A stretch of DNA of 64,000 bases from Streptomyces caatingaensis (GTDB lineage Bacteria > Actinomycetota > Actinomycetes > Streptomycetales > Streptomycetaceae), in the NCBI RefSeq assembly GCF_001187435.1, contig NZ_LFXA01000002.1:992001-1056000 (forward strand). Direction: 5' to 3'. Within the stretch, counting starts at the first letter, position 1. Each line of letters begins with the position of its first letter. This document shows positions 42,901 to 51,716 of the stretch, in pieces. The notes below the pieces were generated by a model, which was given only the letters and a program-made list of their open reading frames with translations, had not been told where the DNA came from and ran no database searches. A program made the translations under genes and the position numbers.

Positions 42901-44374
42901 GCCCCAACGCGCCGGACACGCCGCCCAGTTCCTCGTAGGCCCGGTGCGTCAGCAGGCCGCCGGCCTGGTGCCGCCAGAGCAGGTCGAGGGTGAAGCCGAG
43001 CAGGGCCAGGGCGCCCGGCTCGCCGCCGGTGCCGGCCAGGATGCGGTCGACCAGGTGGGGTTCGTAGCGCAGGCCGGGGACGGCGTCGACCGGTACGGTG
43101 ACGACTTCGCGCAGCCGGTCGGCGTCCATCGGGCCGAGCGCGTAGAGCCGGCGGCCGCACAGCGGGCCGAGCCCGGGGTGGGCGAGCGCCTCCTCCAGGA
43201 AGTCGGCCCGCAGGGTGGTCAGGACGCGGACGGCGTGCGGCAGGCTGTCGTGGAAGAGGATCCCCGCCAGTTCGTCGACGGCCGCGGGGGCGAGCGAGAG
43301 CAGTTCCTCGAACTGGTCGACCACGACGAGGAGCCGGCGGGCGGAGTGCCGGTCGAGGATCCGCGGCACGACGTCGGCCATCCCGTCCCGGCGCAGCACT
43401 CCGGCCAGCACGGAGGTGCGCTCCAGCTGCTGTGTCGCGGTCGACTCCGGTTCCAGCAGCGGCAGGAGGGCCGCGGCCAGGGCGGACACCGGGCTGCGGC
43501 CGGAGGCCGGCCGCACGGCGGCGGCGCGGATGCCGGACGCGCGCAGCCGGGGCACGACCCCGGCCAGGGCCAGGGAGGACTTGCCGGAGCCGGACGGGCC
43601 GACGAGGGTCGTCCACCGCTCGTGGGCCAGCATGGCGGCGAGTTCGGAAGTCTCGGCGTCCCGGCCGTGGAAGAGGGCCGCGTCGGCCTCCTGGAACGGC
43701 GCCAGGCCGCGGAAGGGCGAGGGGGGCAGGGTCAGGCCGCGCAGCGGGGGCCAGGCCGCCAGCAGTCCGCCGGTGGGGATCAGATAGCCGGCCGGGGGGT
43801 CTCCCGCCTCGGCCACCGTCACCATGCCGATCACGCCGACGAGTCCGTCGTCCCAGACGGGACCGCCGCTGAAGCCCTGTGCTATCCGGTAGCCCTGCCC
43901 GGCCAGGTCGGCCTGGACCCAGCCGTTGGCCTGCCGGGATCTCAGGACGCCGGAGTGCCACACGCCTCCCGGGCGCCCGGCCGGGAAGCCGAAGGCCCGT
44001 ACCGGGTGCCCCCATACGTCCTCGGCCTCGACCAGCCGGATCGGCCGGGAGCCCGGCAGCGGTCCGTCCAGCCGGAGGACGGCCACGTCCCCGGTGCCGG
44101 ACGGCGTGGGCGCGACCCAGTGCTCGACGGCCGCCTCGCCGGCGGGGCCGGGGAGCAGCGGCAGGTCCACCGTCACCCGCGCGGCGGCGTACGGCGGGGT
44201 GCCCTCCGCCGGGCCGAGCGCGGCGGAGACCACGTGGGCGCAGGTCAGCGCCCGGTCCTCGGTCACCAGGAAGCCCACGCCCACAGCGGCGCCGTGGGCG
44301 TCGCGGATGCGCAGCAGGGCCGCGTCCAGGGCCTTGGGGCCGGTTCCCGCCGTGGATCCCGCGGGCGCGGACAT
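39968..44374 (-). CDS. Trypsin-STAND NTPase-WD40 multidomain protein
   Basis: A 1468-residue protein. (1) Trypsin-like protease, ~14-210: His47 (TCAHVV), Asp96 (GDVAVL), Ser169 (GFSGGPV). (2) STAND-type NTPase: PFRGLAPFQEADAALFHGRD then the P-loop GPSGSGKSS (259-267) and Walker B VVVDQFEELL (Asp353), followed by a winged-helix/helical region to ~640. (3) Basic linker and one transmembrane helix (~661-683, AVLAVICVLALLATGVGVLA). (4) WD40 repeats ~730-1440, at least ten blades (for example GLAAVAFSPRGNTLAATI, TQLWNLSTPS), enough for two propellers. Protease and NTPase would be cytoplasmic, with the sensor propeller across the membrane. All catalytic residues are present. Start ATG overlaps the upstream stop (TGATG). 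Predicted conflict/signalling effector. Confidence 0.9.
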   Translation of the reverse strand: MSAPAGSTAGTGPKALDAALLRIRDAHGAAVGVGFLVTEDRALTCAHVVSAALGPAEGTPPYAAARVTVDLPLLPGPAGEAAVEHWVAPTPSGTGDVAVLRLDGPLPGSRPIRLVEAEDVWGHPVRAFGFPAGRPGGVWHSGVLRSRQANGWVQADLAGQGYRIAQGFSGGPVWDDGLVGVIGMVTVAEAGDPPAGYLIPTGGLLAAWPPLRGLTLPPSPFRGLAPFQEADAALFHGRDAETSELAAMLAHERWTTLVGPSGSGKSSLALAGVVPRLRASGIRAAAVRPASGRSPVSALAAALLPLLEPESTATQQLERTSVLAGVLRRDGMADVVPRILDRHSARRLLVVVDQFEELLSLAPAAVDELAGILFHDSLPHAVRVLTTLRADFLEEALAHPGLGPLCGRRLYALGPMDADRLREVVTVPVDAVPGLRYEPHLVDRILAGTGGEPGALALLGFTLDLLWRHQAGGLLTHRAYEELGGVSGALGRHADRVWGEYVPPEDEAAARRLFTRLVRVPLGSAAATRRTVPRLELDAGQWRIARELARTRLLVTDRGPEGHETVELAHEALITGWGRLRDWTDEDRAFLVWRESLRHDMDHWERGGRATDLLPTAAALTAARPWLRDRAADLSAAERAYLERGRAQRRRRTLRRRAVLAVICVLALLATGVGVLAVRLREDAADKAAVVRASRLVAEAEAARAADPGIAAQLAVAAHRSARTPETAAELYTALRTPLDSVVGATGQGVLRVAAQPDGPLAAAVDRDGQLRIWDLTTPLAPVLRATLRTAPTGIALGPRGRRLLASDCQGGPPGVCLWDLTTPRHPTVAGRLPWPVDSSRKRFQIGSMAFNSDGTLLAAATQQGPVLVWSTESPATPRLVTRLQNPTSSDGLAAVAFSPRGNTLAATILNGRTQLWNLSTPSAPTRAAVIDTGYSAIAFSHDGTMLSAVKHTDIGLWNTSNPSKPRVIKVESAGTRTNLMATAFSADGRKLAVSGVSTRDSNSELCLLSVPSGPKLTASPACARTGYSTVALAPTTGGALLSGGSDGMVRLWRSPVPEADDAEVHSTFKAWAFSPDGRLMAAPVTTADTTSKGPRPSPLGVWDRSAPAGPVRVATVTLPDTVQDVMFLRPSLLLSVAHNGSVQVWSLRDPRRPVQVASLGTASFIIGRQVLGADLITGTGVAATHSGDLVSVQGADRRMHLWHVSESGEAAESGSVPLPDRRAGFGVALQSGGTAMIVAASAIEWWDISNPAHPVRGGTTALSGAMQGIVVSARDAVVVATPAPAPFHDGRTLHLLHAVAGKVLSSVTLPGTYGDHLGMSDDGRRLIATGTGDNTVSLWDITDPAHPAPPVAMRTLQDVEDLTIDEHGRRMAVWNLSFSQSSSIQLWDISDRTAPVLSATIPRPGLYTAVALPQDRTLLVADGNAVFSFDTSPSDVADLLCSYTGNSLTTEQWKKYAPGLPRQEPCS

Positions 44375-44760
44375 CAGCGCGCGCCGTCCGGGGCCGGGCC
44401 GGGGGCGGTGGTGTCCGCCCCGGCGGCGGGCGGCCGGTTCCAGGTGAGCGAGACCTTGAAGTTGGCCTGGGCGGCGGTGGTGGAGATGACCACGTCGGCC
44501 TCGGCGGACAGGGAGACGCCGAACTCCACACCGATCTCGTCCGGCGCGTCGGGCATGCCGCGGAAGCCCTCGACGAGGTGCTGGGCCACCGGCCGGATCC
44601 CGGCCAGCATGTCGGCGAGGGAGCGCGACGCCCGCGCCACCACCCGGCCCGTGCGGGCCACTTGGACGAGTCCGTCACCGGCGTCCGCGATCTCGACCCG
44701 GACGACGTCCGGCGCACCGTCGTCCGCCGGGCCGGTCGGCAGCTCCACCAGGTAGACCAT
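44374..44760 (-). CDS. Trypsin-co-occurring domain (Trypco1/CU044_2847-like) protein
   Basis: A 128-residue small protein: MVYLVELPTG opening strand, DVVRVEIADAGDGLVQVART, a central helix SLADMLAGIRPVAQHLVEGF, then PDEIGVEFGVSLSAEADVVI and AQANFKVSLTWNRP, the conserved end of the CU044_2847/Trypco1 family, which is found next to trypsin-like effector genes. A disordered Pro/Ala tail follows. The stop shares one base with the ATG of the big protease-STAND gene (TGATG), giving translational coupling. Likely an adaptor or regulator of the protease module. Divergent from the RraA-like gene; the promoter lies in 44761-44933. Confidence 0.78.
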   Translation of the reverse strand: MVYLVELPTGPADDGAPDVVRVEIADAGDGLVQVARTGRVVARASRSLADMLAGIRPVAQHLVEGFRGMPDAPDEIGVEFGVSLSAEADVVISTTAAQANFKVSLTWNRPPAAGADTTAPGPAPDGAR

Positions 44761-44933
44761 GGTTCCCCCCGTTCACCCCCGAACGCCCCGGCCCGCCACG
44801 GCGGTTACGCTGCCGGCTGTGCGCTCGTTTCCCTCCAGCCTCCCAGCGGGAGCCGGGGGCCAGGGAGATGAGAACCGGTCGAGGGTCCGTGCGGGCGGGC
44901 CCCGCGGGACGATGACCCGGGAGGGGAAGAGCG

Positions 44934-45641
44934 ATGGACCACCAGGAACTCCGGCGGCGCTTCGGGACGTTGACCACCGCCCACGTCGCCGACGCCTGCG
45001 TGCGCGCGGGCGTGCCGGTGCGGTGCGGCCCGGCCGGGCTGACCGCCGTGGAGGGCGGGGCGCGGCTGGCGGGGCGGGTGCGGCCGGCGCGGCACGTCGG
45101 GAGCGTGGACGTCTTCCTGGAGGCGTACGAGGCGGCCGCGCCGGGGGACGTGCTCGTGGTGGACAACGGCGGGCGTCTGGACGAGGCGTGCGTCGGGGAC
45201 CTCGCCGTGCTGGAGGCCCGGGCGGCCGGGCTCCAGGGCCTGGTGGTGTGGGGCCTGCACCGCGACACGGCCGAGGTGCGGGCCATCGGCCTGCCCGTCT
45301 TCAGCCTGGGGTCGGTCCCCGCCGGCCCCCTCCGCGTCGGCGAACGCCCCGACGACGCGCTGACGTCGGCCCGCGTGGGCGAGTGGACGGTCAGCGCGGC
45401 GGACGTCGTCCTCGGGGACGACGACGGCGTCCTCTTCGTCCCCGCCGACCGCGCCGCCGGACTCCTCGCCCTGGCCGGGACGATCCGCGACACGGAGCAC
45501 CGCCAGGCCGAGCTGATCCGCGCCGGCCGCACCCTGCGGGAGCAGGTCGGCTTCGCCGGCTACCTGGCCCGCCGCCGTGAGACGCCCGCCCTGACCTTCC
45601 GCGAGCACCTCCGGTCGGTGGGCGGGGCGATCGAGGAGTGA
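44934..45641 (+). CDS. RraA-like family protein (HMG-aldolase/RraA fold)
   Basis: A 235-residue protein with the RraA fold: LTTAHVADACVRAG at the N-terminus, GDVLVVDNGGRLDEACVGD for the Gly/Asp-rich loop, and GLVVWGLHRDTAEVRAIGLPVF, whose Arg-Asp pair binds metal and substrate in 4-hydroxy-4-methyl-2-oxoglutarate aldolases. The C-terminal helix (LIRAGRTLREQVGF) is the usual trimer helix. Either an aldolase/decarboxylase or a regulator; not decidable here. GGGAGGGGAAG precedes the ATG. Confidence 0.82.
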   Translation: MDHQELRRRFGTLTTAHVADACVRAGVPVRCGPAGLTAVEGGARLAGRVRPARHVGSVDVFLEAYEAAAPGDVLVVDNGGRLDEACVGDLAVLEARAAGLQGLVVWGLHRDTAEVRAIGLPVFSLGSVPAGPLRVGERPDDALTSARVGEWTVSAADVVLGDDDGVLFVPADRAAGLLALAGTIRDTEHRQAELIRAGRTLREQVGFAGYLARRRETPALTFREHLRSVGGAIEE

Positions 45642-45815
45642 GGGGGGGCGGGTGGCCGGAAAACGGTAGGTGCCGATTCCGCGCTGCACGGCGGAACGGT
45701 CCACAGCGACAATCGGACGATCCGTCTAATCGTGAAGTAATTGCCCTGCGGTCCCCCTTTCCCGGATCCTGGTGGTCCGTGTACGACGGGGTGGTGCCCG
45801 GAGGGTGGGGTCGGC

Positions 45816-47354
45816 ATGGAATGGCGGGTGGAGAGGGGCGATCCCCGGTACGAAACGCTCAGCCAGGGATTCAATCAGCGGTGGGTGAGCGAGCCGCGCT
45901 ACATCCAGTTGGTCCATGACGACGTGTCGGCCGTCCAGGCGGTCCGCGAGGCCGTCGGGAACGGCCTCCGGCCCACCGTCCGCAGCGGCGGCCACTGTTA
46001 CGAGGACTTCGTCGCCAATACGGGCGGCGTCATCCTCGACATGAGCCTCATGAACGATGTGCAGCGGGGCGTCGACAAACGGGGCCTGCCCGCCTACGTC
46101 GTGGAGGCGGGCGCCACCAACTGGGATGTCGTCACGACCCTGTTCCGCCGCTTCGGGAAGGCCGTCCCCGGCGGTTCCTGCTATTCCGTCGGCTCGGGCG
46201 GCCACGTCGCGGGCGGTGGCTTCGGCTTCCTCTCCCGCCGCCACGGGCTGGTGGTGGACCACCTGACGCAGGTGGACGTGGTGACCGTCCGGGGCGGGCC
46301 GGACCAGCCGCCCGTCGTCGAGGTGACCCGCGCCCACCGCGACGACGAGGGCCCCGAGGGCGAACTGTTCTGGGCCCACACCGGCGGGGGCGGCGGCAAC
46401 TTCGGCGTCGTCCTGCGCTACTACTTCGCGCACACCGTTCCCGAACCCCCGCCGCACGTCTGGCTCAGCAGCATCGCCTGGCCCTGGCAGGGCGACGACG
46501 GCCTGCTGGCACACCCGGAGGACTTCGCACGGCTGGTGGAGAACTTCGGCACGTTCTTCGCCGCGCACAGCGGAAAGGACGAGCAGGTCCACCGCGGCCT
46601 GTTCAGCATTCTGAAACTCACCCACAAGGCCAACGGAAACGTCGTCCTGCTGAGCCAGTGGGACGAGGAGGACCCGGGCCCGCTCGACGCCTTCGTCGGC
46701 GCCATGGAGGCGGGAATGACGACGCGTTCGACCGCGCAGCTGTTCAGCGTCGGCGGCATCGCGGTGCATCTCCCGGAAAAACGCCGCCGGATGCCCTGGT
46801 TCCAGGCCACCCAGACGGTGAACGGCTCCGGCGACAACCAGCGGGGCAAGTACAAGTCCGCCTATCACCGGCGCCCGTTCACCCCGGACCAGATCGCGTC
46901 CCTCCATTCCTGGCTCACCGAGGACGTCCCGGGCGCGGACATGTCGAAGACGCTCGTCCAGGCCGACTCCTACGGCTGCCGGATCAACGTCCCGGCTCCG
47001 GGCGACACGGCGGTGCCGCAGCGCGACTCCGTCCTCAAGCTCCAGTACCAGTCGTACTGGACGGACAGCGCGGAGGACGCCCTCCACCTCGACTACATGA
47101 GGCGCTTCTACGCGGACGTCTACCGGGAGACCGGCGGCGTGCCGGAGATCACCGACGAGCGCCACGACCGTGCCACGGACGGCGCGTACGTCAACTACCC
47201 CGACACCGACCTGGGCGTCGCCACCGACCCGGACCCCGCCTATCCCCGCCTGTACTACAAGGGCAACTACCGCCGCCTGCAGGCGGTGAAGCACTTCTGG
47301 GACCCGGGGGACGTCTTCCACCACAAGCAGTCCGTCCGTCCGCCGAGGGCGTGA
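45816..47354 (+). CDS. BBE-type FAD-dependent oxidoreductase, probably bicovalent flavin
   Basis: A 512-residue berberine-bridge-enzyme-like oxidase without an evident signal peptide. FAD domain: TVRSGGHCYED with His60 and GGSCYSVGSGGHVAGGGFG with Cys122, the pair that anchors FAD twice in this group; then LVVDHLTQVDVVT and the C-terminal BBE segment NYPDTDLG, YYKGNYRRLQAVKHFWDPGD, VFHHKQSV. It oxidises sugars, alkaloids or polyketides with O2. The ATG at 45816 has GGAGGGTGGGG upstream; the frame is open to 45741 but without a site. Located 175 bp after the RraA-like gene; possibly an independent unit. Confidence 0.9.
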   Translation: MEWRVERGDPRYETLSQGFNQRWVSEPRYIQLVHDDVSAVQAVREAVGNGLRPTVRSGGHCYEDFVANTGGVILDMSLMNDVQRGVDKRGLPAYVVEAGATNWDVVTTLFRRFGKAVPGGSCYSVGSGGHVAGGGFGFLSRRHGLVVDHLTQVDVVTVRGGPDQPPVVEVTRAHRDDEGPEGELFWAHTGGGGGNFGVVLRYYFAHTVPEPPPHVWLSSIAWPWQGDDGLLAHPEDFARLVENFGTFFAAHSGKDEQVHRGLFSILKLTHKANGNVVLLSQWDEEDPGPLDAFVGAMEAGMTTRSTAQLFSVGGIAVHLPEKRRRMPWFQATQTVNGSGDNQRGKYKSAYHRRPFTPDQIASLHSWLTEDVPGADMSKTLVQADSYGCRINVPAPGDTAVPQRDSVLKLQYQSYWTDSAEDALHLDYMRRFYADVYRETGGVPEITDERHDRATDGAYVNYPDTDLGVATDPDPAYPRLYYKGNYRRLQAVKHFWDPGDVFHHKQSVRPPRA

Positions 47355-47356
47355 GG

Positions 47357-47419
47357 GCGCGCGCGGCGGGGTGGTAGACATGTGCCCGGCACCGCCGGCA
47401 CCACCCCACCCCGCGCGCG
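47357..47419 (+). terminator. Imperfect long hairpin after the oxidase gene
   Basis: GCGCGCGCGGCGGGGTGGT (47357-47375) pairs, with one or two bulges, with 47400-47419 (reading ACCACCCCACCCCGCGCGCG). It begins 2 bp after the stop codon. Confidence 0.6.
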
Positions 47420-47443
47420 TTCCCCCGGGAAAGGACGGTTCGT

Positions 47444-49213
47444 GTGAGACCCCACCGTTCCCTGCTCGCCCTCTCCGTGGCGGCCGGACTGCTCGGCAGC
47501 GGTCTGTCCGCACCCCCCGCCTCCGCCGCCCCGCACCGCGATCCCGCCCACGCCGACGTCCTGTTCGTGGGGGCGCACCCCGACGACGAGTACCAGTCAC
47601 TGGCCACCTTCGGACAGTGGAAGGAGCGCCGGGGCACCCGGACCGCCGTCGTCACGATCACCCGCGGCGAGGGCGGCGGCAACGCCGCCGGGACCGAGGA
47701 GGGGCCGCCGCTGGGGATGATCCGGGAGACGGAGGAGCGGTCGGCGGTCGGGCTCGCCGGCATCCGGGACGTCTACTACCTGGACAAGCCCGACTTCTGG
47801 TACACGCTGTCGGCCCCGCTGACCGGCCGGGCCTGGAACAGACCGCCGCGGCGGCCGGACGACACCCTGGAACGGCTCGTGCGGATCATCCGCGCGACCA
47901 CCCCGTACACCGTCGTGACCATGGACCCGCGCCCCTTCGGCCAGCACGGCGCCCACCAGCAGGCCGGCCGGCTGGCGGCCCACGCCTTCCGGCTGGCCGC
48001 GGACCCGGGGGCGTTCCCCCGGCAGATCGCCGTCGAGAAGTACCGGCCCTGGAAGGCGGACCGGCTGCTCGCGCAGAACTGGGGGTTCGGCGGACCGTCC
48101 GGCCCCCGCTGCGAGGCCCGCCCGGCGAAGGACCCGCGCAGCGGCCTGCCCGTCGTCGGCGTCTGGCCCGGCGCGCGGTCCCGCGACGGCCGGACGTGGG
48201 CGCAGATCGAGCGGGACGCGGCCCGGCGCTACGTCACCCAGGGCTTCGGCTCGCTGCCGGCGAAGGTCACCACGCCCCCGGAGCGGATGCCCTGCGAGTG
48301 GTACACCGTCCTCGCGCGCGGCGGCCGGCCCGTCCCCGCGCCCGTCCGCGCACAGCGTCGACTGCGGCCGCTGTACGCCGAGTTCCGCGACTGGACCCGC
48401 CGGGCGGGCATGCCCTGGCTCGCGAACGGCGCCCAGCCCGCCTACCCCGCCCGCCCCTCCGCCACCGTGCCCGAGGCCGCGAGGGCGCCGGTCGTGGACG
48501 GCAGGGCGGTTCCGGGGGAGTACCCCGGACCGGAGGTGGCGCTCGGCCACTGGGAGGGGACGCCGTGCGCCCCGGCCGACTGCTCCGCCACCGCCCGCCT
48601 CACCCGGCACCGCGACGACCTCTACGTCCTCGTCCGCGTCACCGACGACCGGCAGGGCGCGGCGCTCGACGCCCGCACCGACTGCAAACGGCACTGGCGC
48701 ACCGACGCCGTCGAGATCGCCCTCGACCCGGGCGGGCGTTCCGACGACACGTCGACCGTCCTCAAGGCCGGGATCCTGCCCTTCACCGCCCACGGCGGCG
48801 GCGCCTGCGCCGCGCGCGACGCCGACAACCACCAGGGCCCCGCGCGGGAGATCACCGTCGCCTCCACGGTGACCCGGCCGTACACCGGCTACACGGTCGA
48901 GGCGAGGATCCCGCTGGCGCTGCTCCCCGCGGCGGCCGACCCGGAGCGGCTCACCGCCAACATCCTGGTCTACGACTCGGACACCGGGGACAGGACGGGC
49001 AAGTCCCGTCTGGCGTGGGCCCCGTACACCGGCGCCCAGGCCGATCCGTACGTGTGGGGAACGCTGCGTCTGCCGGGGTACGTACCGCCCTCCGGGCGTC
49101 CGCCGCGCTCCGCGACGCTTCCGCTGGACGCGGCGCGGAGCGCGGACTCCCGGGCCTCCGTCGAGCAGTACCGCCGCACCGGAGTGCCGCTCGCCGGAGG
49201 CCCGCGGGCCTGA
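47444..49213 (+). CDS. Secreted PIG-L-family deacetylase with a C-terminal carbohydrate-binding-like domain
   Basis: A 589-residue exported protein. Signal peptide (LLALSVAAGLLGSGLSAPPASAA) then a PIG-L/LmbE zinc deacetylase: VGAHPDDEYQS (zinc ligands), ITRGEGGGNAAGTEEG, RETEERSA, and DPRPFGQHGAHQQAGR giving the third ligand. From ~345 a second domain (VVDGRAVPGEYPGPEVALG, LYVLVRVTDD, DAVEIALDPGG, YTVEARIPLALL) matches the CBM9-like fold of sugar-binding modules. It probably deacetylates N-acetyl-sugar polymers outside the cell. The start is GTG 47444 with AAAGGACG upstream. Confidence 0.88.
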   Translation: MRPHRSLLALSVAAGLLGSGLSAPPASAAPHRDPAHADVLFVGAHPDDEYQSLATFGQWKERRGTRTAVVTITRGEGGGNAAGTEEGPPLGMIRETEERSAVGLAGIRDVYYLDKPDFWYTLSAPLTGRAWNRPPRRPDDTLERLVRIIRATTPYTVVTMDPRPFGQHGAHQQAGRLAAHAFRLAADPGAFPRQIAVEKYRPWKADRLLAQNWGFGGPSGPRCEARPAKDPRSGLPVVGVWPGARSRDGRTWAQIERDAARRYVTQGFGSLPAKVTTPPERMPCEWYTVLARGGRPVPAPVRAQRRLRPLYAEFRDWTRRAGMPWLANGAQPAYPARPSATVPEAARAPVVDGRAVPGEYPGPEVALGHWEGTPCAPADCSATARLTRHRDDLYVLVRVTDDRQGAALDARTDCKRHWRTDAVEIALDPGGRSDDTSTVLKAGILPFTAHGGGACAARDADNHQGPAREITVASTVTRPYTGYTVEARIPLALLPAAADPERLTANILVYDSDTGDRTGKSRLAWAPYTGAQADPYVWGTLRLPGYVPPSGRPPRSATLPLDAARSADSRASVEQYRRTGVPLAGGPRA

Positions 49214-49216
49214 ACT

Positions 49217-49267
49217 CCCGGGAGGTGCCGGCCGAAGAGGAGGCGCTCGGCCCCGGCACCTCCCGGG
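49217..49267 (+). terminator. 15-bp hairpin terminator after the deacetylase
   Basis: CCCGGGAGGTGCCGG (49217-49231) pairs perfectly with CCGGCACCTCCCGGG (49253-49267), 21-nt loop, 3 bp past the stop. Confidence 0.8.
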
Positions 49268-49279
49268 TGCCCCCGCTTT

Positions 49280-49308
49280 CGACACCCCGTCCCCCGTACG
49301 GGGTGTCG
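49280..49308. terminator. Second hairpin, 11-bp stem
   Basis: CGACACCCCGT (49280-49290) and ACGGGGTGTCG (49298-49308), 7-nt loop. Either a backup terminator or part of the AraC-gene upstream region (49309-49424), which is AT-richer. Confidence 0.55.
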
Positions 49309-49424
49309 AGATGCCATCCTGACGCGATGTCCGCCGCGAACGCTTGTAAGCTCTTGCTCATTCGTTTTCGGCCCTGGCAAGCGTTTACTGAATTTTGGCG
49401 CGTCGGCTGCGTACAGTTGCGGAT

Positions 49425-50264
49425 GTGGCACTCGAACGGCGCAGTCATCTGAGCACCGACGACGTTTTCGTGGCGGACGTGCGGTGCGGGGATCCCCCGC
49501 ACGGCTGGAGCGAGGTGCGTCCGGCCGCCGTCTTCGGGCTGCTGCTGGTCAGACGCGGGGTGGTGCGCGGCCGAGTCGAGGGCGTCGAGCAGCTGCTGGA
49601 CCCGACGAACGTCTTCCTGGAGCGCATGGGCAGCGAGCGGCAGTTCGCGCACCCGTGCTGCGGCGTCGCGTACACCGAGATCGTGCTGTCCGAGCCGAGC
49701 ATGGCCGACGTCCTGGGCGGCGACCCGGTCGTCCCCGAGGGATCGGCCTACACGACGCCCGAAGTCGACGTGATGCACCGGCTGTTACTGGCCCGCATAC
49801 GCTCCGGGGACGGCGACCCCTTCGAACTCGCCCAGCGCACCGTCGATCTCGTCAGCACCGTCTTCGAGCAGCTGGCCCCGGCCCGGGTGGCCAGCGGGCA
49901 GCCGGCCACGGCCGCCGCCCGCAGACAGGTGGTGGACGACACCCGGGAAGTCCTCGGCAAGAACCCGCTCATCGGGCTCGAGGGGCTCAGCCGGGCGGTG
50001 GGCTGCTCGCCCCACCACCTCAGCCGCGTCTTCTCCGCCGTCACCGGCACGACCCTCACCCACTACCGCAACCGGCTGCGCGTCGCCGGCGCCATGGACC
50101 GGCTCAGCGAGGGCGAGACGGACCTGCGGCTGCTGGCCAACGACCTCGGCTTCACCGACCAGGCCCATATGACGCACGTCGTCCGCAAGACCGCCGGGCT
50201 GCCCCCGGGCCGGCTGCGGTCCCTGCTGGGGACGGGCGACCGGTGGCCGGAGGCGGCGGGCTGA
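49425..50264 (+). CDS. AraC-family transcriptional regulator
   Basis: A 279-residue regulator. The N-terminal cupin-like domain (VALERRSHLSTDDVFVADV...GLLLVRRGVVRGRVEG, then Cys-Cys pair in HPCCGVAYTE) senses an effector; the C-terminal double helix-turn-helix (residues ~175-270) has LEGLSRAVGCSPHHLSRVFS, YRNRLRVAGAMDRL and LANDLGFTDQAHMTHVVRKT. GTG 49425 (VALERRSHL) matches the usual family start; a TTG at 49395 is in frame but less likely. Convergent with the amidase gene only 4 bp away, which it may or may not control. Confidence 0.85.
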   Translation: MALERRSHLSTDDVFVADVRCGDPPHGWSEVRPAAVFGLLLVRRGVVRGRVEGVEQLLDPTNVFLERMGSERQFAHPCCGVAYTEIVLSEPSMADVLGGDPVVPEGSAYTTPEVDVMHRLLLARIRSGDGDPFELAQRTVDLVSTVFEQLAPARVASGQPATAAARRQVVDDTREVLGKNPLIGLEGLSRAVGCSPHHLSRVFSAVTGTTLTHYRNRLRVAGAMDRLSEGETDLRLLANDLGFTDQAHMTHVVRKTAGLPPGRLRSLLGTGDRWPEAAG

Positions 50265-50267
50265 GCG

Positions 50268-51716
50268 TCAGGCCGCGTCGTTCCCGGCCCAGACCTCGGG
50301 CAGGCGGCCGCTCCACGGGCGGGCCCGCTCCAACTGGCCGGCCAGCCGGAAGAGGACGTCGTCCCTGCCGTAACCGGCCGCGAACTGGAGGCCGATGGGC
50401 AGGCCGGTCGCCGCGTCCGACTCCAGGGGGACGGACATGGCCGGCGTCCCCGCGATGTTGAACACCGCCGCGAACGGCGCCCGGTCGAAGAGCCGGCCCA
50501 GCCAGCCGGGCGCGTCCAGCTCCCCGGCGCCCTCGGCGTAGGCGCCGAGCGGCAGCGGCAGTTCGGGCACGGTCGGCGTCAGCAGCACGTCGTAGTCGGT
50601 CAGGTGGCGGCCGAGGCTGCGGGAGACCCGGTTGCGCATCGCGAACGCCTCGACCAGCTCCGCCGCGGTCGTCCGCCGGCCGTAGCCGTAGCAGTTCAGC
50701 AGGACCGGTTCGAGGGTGGAGGCGTCGACCGTGCGGCCGAGGGCGGCCGCGATCCCGTCGGCCCACGGCGCGAGGTGCGCGCACCACAGCCGGGCGTTGC
50801 CGACGACGAACTCCTCCCAGGACGCCCCGAGTTCGGCCGTGGCCTCCTCCACCCGGTGGCCGAGCTCCGCCAGCAGCGCCACCGTGCGCGCGACGGCCGC
50901 GGCGACCGGGGCCGTCGCGGCGCGCCCGCCCCAGGGGCGGGTCAGGACGCCGACGCGCAGGGTGCCCGGGTGCCGGGACACCTCGTCCAGGTACGGGCGG
51001 ACGGGCCGGGGCGCGACGTACGCGTCGCCCGGCTCGGGGCCCTGGATCCGGTCGAGCAGCGCCGCGCTGTCGCGCACGGTGCGGCTGACGCAGCCGTGCA
51101 CCGCGAGCCCGCTGTACGCCTCGTCCGCCTCGGGGCCGGGGGAGACCCGGGCCCGCGTCGACTTGAGCCCGAACAGGCCGTTGTAGGCGGCCGGTACGCG
51201 GATCGAGCCGCCGGCGTCGGTGGCGTGGGCCACCGGCACGATCCCGGCGGCGACGGCCGCGGCGGAGCCGCCGCTGGAGCCGCCGGGGCTGAGGGAGGTG
51301 TCCCACGGGTTGCGGGTGGGGCCGTGGAGGACGGGCTCGGTGGTGAGGCTGAAGCCCATCTCCGGCGAGGAGGTGCGGCCGAAGGTCACCAGACCCGCCC
51401 GGCGCAGGCGCCGCATCAGGAACGAGTCGGCCGGGGCGGTGGCGCCGGCCGCGAGCCGGCTGCCGAACTCCGCCCGCTTTCCCGCCATCGTGACGCCCAG
51501 GTCCTTGATGAGGAACGGCACCCCGGCCAGCGGCGTACTGCCCGGGACCGGCACGTCCTCCCCCGGCCACGTCTCGATCACCGCGTTGAGCCGCGGGTTG
51601 ACCGCCTCGACCGCGGCGAGGGCCGCCGCCTCCAGCTCCCCCGGCTCCACCTCCCCCCGCGCGACCATCCCGGCGAGGCCGACCGCATCGAAGCTCACGT
51701 ACTCGGACCGTTTCAT
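50268..51716 (-). CDS. Amidase-signature-family enzyme
   Basis: A 482-residue hydrolase. Lys of the Ser-cisSer-Lys triad is in VPFLIKDL; the Gly/Ser signature is [18 protein letters not shown] with the cis-Ser, followed by [20 protein letters not shown] carrying the nucleophilic Ser. N-terminal [14 protein letters not shown] and the C-terminal [26 protein letters not shown] fit the family. It hydrolyses amides or esters; substrate unknown. ATG 51716 ([10 protein letters not shown]) has GGGGG upstream and is typical; the longer frame to 51782 is not supported. Confidence 0.9.
   Translation of the reverse strand: MKRSEYVSFDAVGLAGMVARGEVEPGELEAAALAAVEAVNPRLNAVIETWPGEDVPVPGSTPLAGVPFLIKDLGVTMAGKRAEFGSRLAAGATAPADSFLMRRLRRAGLVTFGRTSSPEMGFSLTTEPVLHGPTRNPWDTSLSPGGSSGGSAAAVAAGIVPVAHATDAGGSIRVPAAYNGLFGLKSTRARVSPGPEADEAYSGLAVHGCVSRTVRDSAALLDRIQGPEPGDAYVAPRPVRPYLDEVSRHPGTLRVGVLTRPWGGRAATAPVAAAVARTVALLAELGHRVEEATAELGASWEEFVVGNARLWCAHLAPWADGIAAALGRTVDASTLEPVLLNCYGYGRRTTAAELVEAFAMRNRVSRSLGRHLTDYDVLLTPTVPELPLPLGAYAEGAGELDAPGWLGRLFDRAPFAAVFNIAGTPAMSVPLESDAATGLPIGLQFAAGYGRDDVLFRLAGQLERARPWSGRLPEVWAGNDAA

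Noticed and set aside
44934..45641. Naming the RraA-fold protein as a true RNase E regulator
   Set aside because: The Arg-Asp metal/substrate pair is present and the fold is shared with aldolases; sequence alone does not separate the roles.
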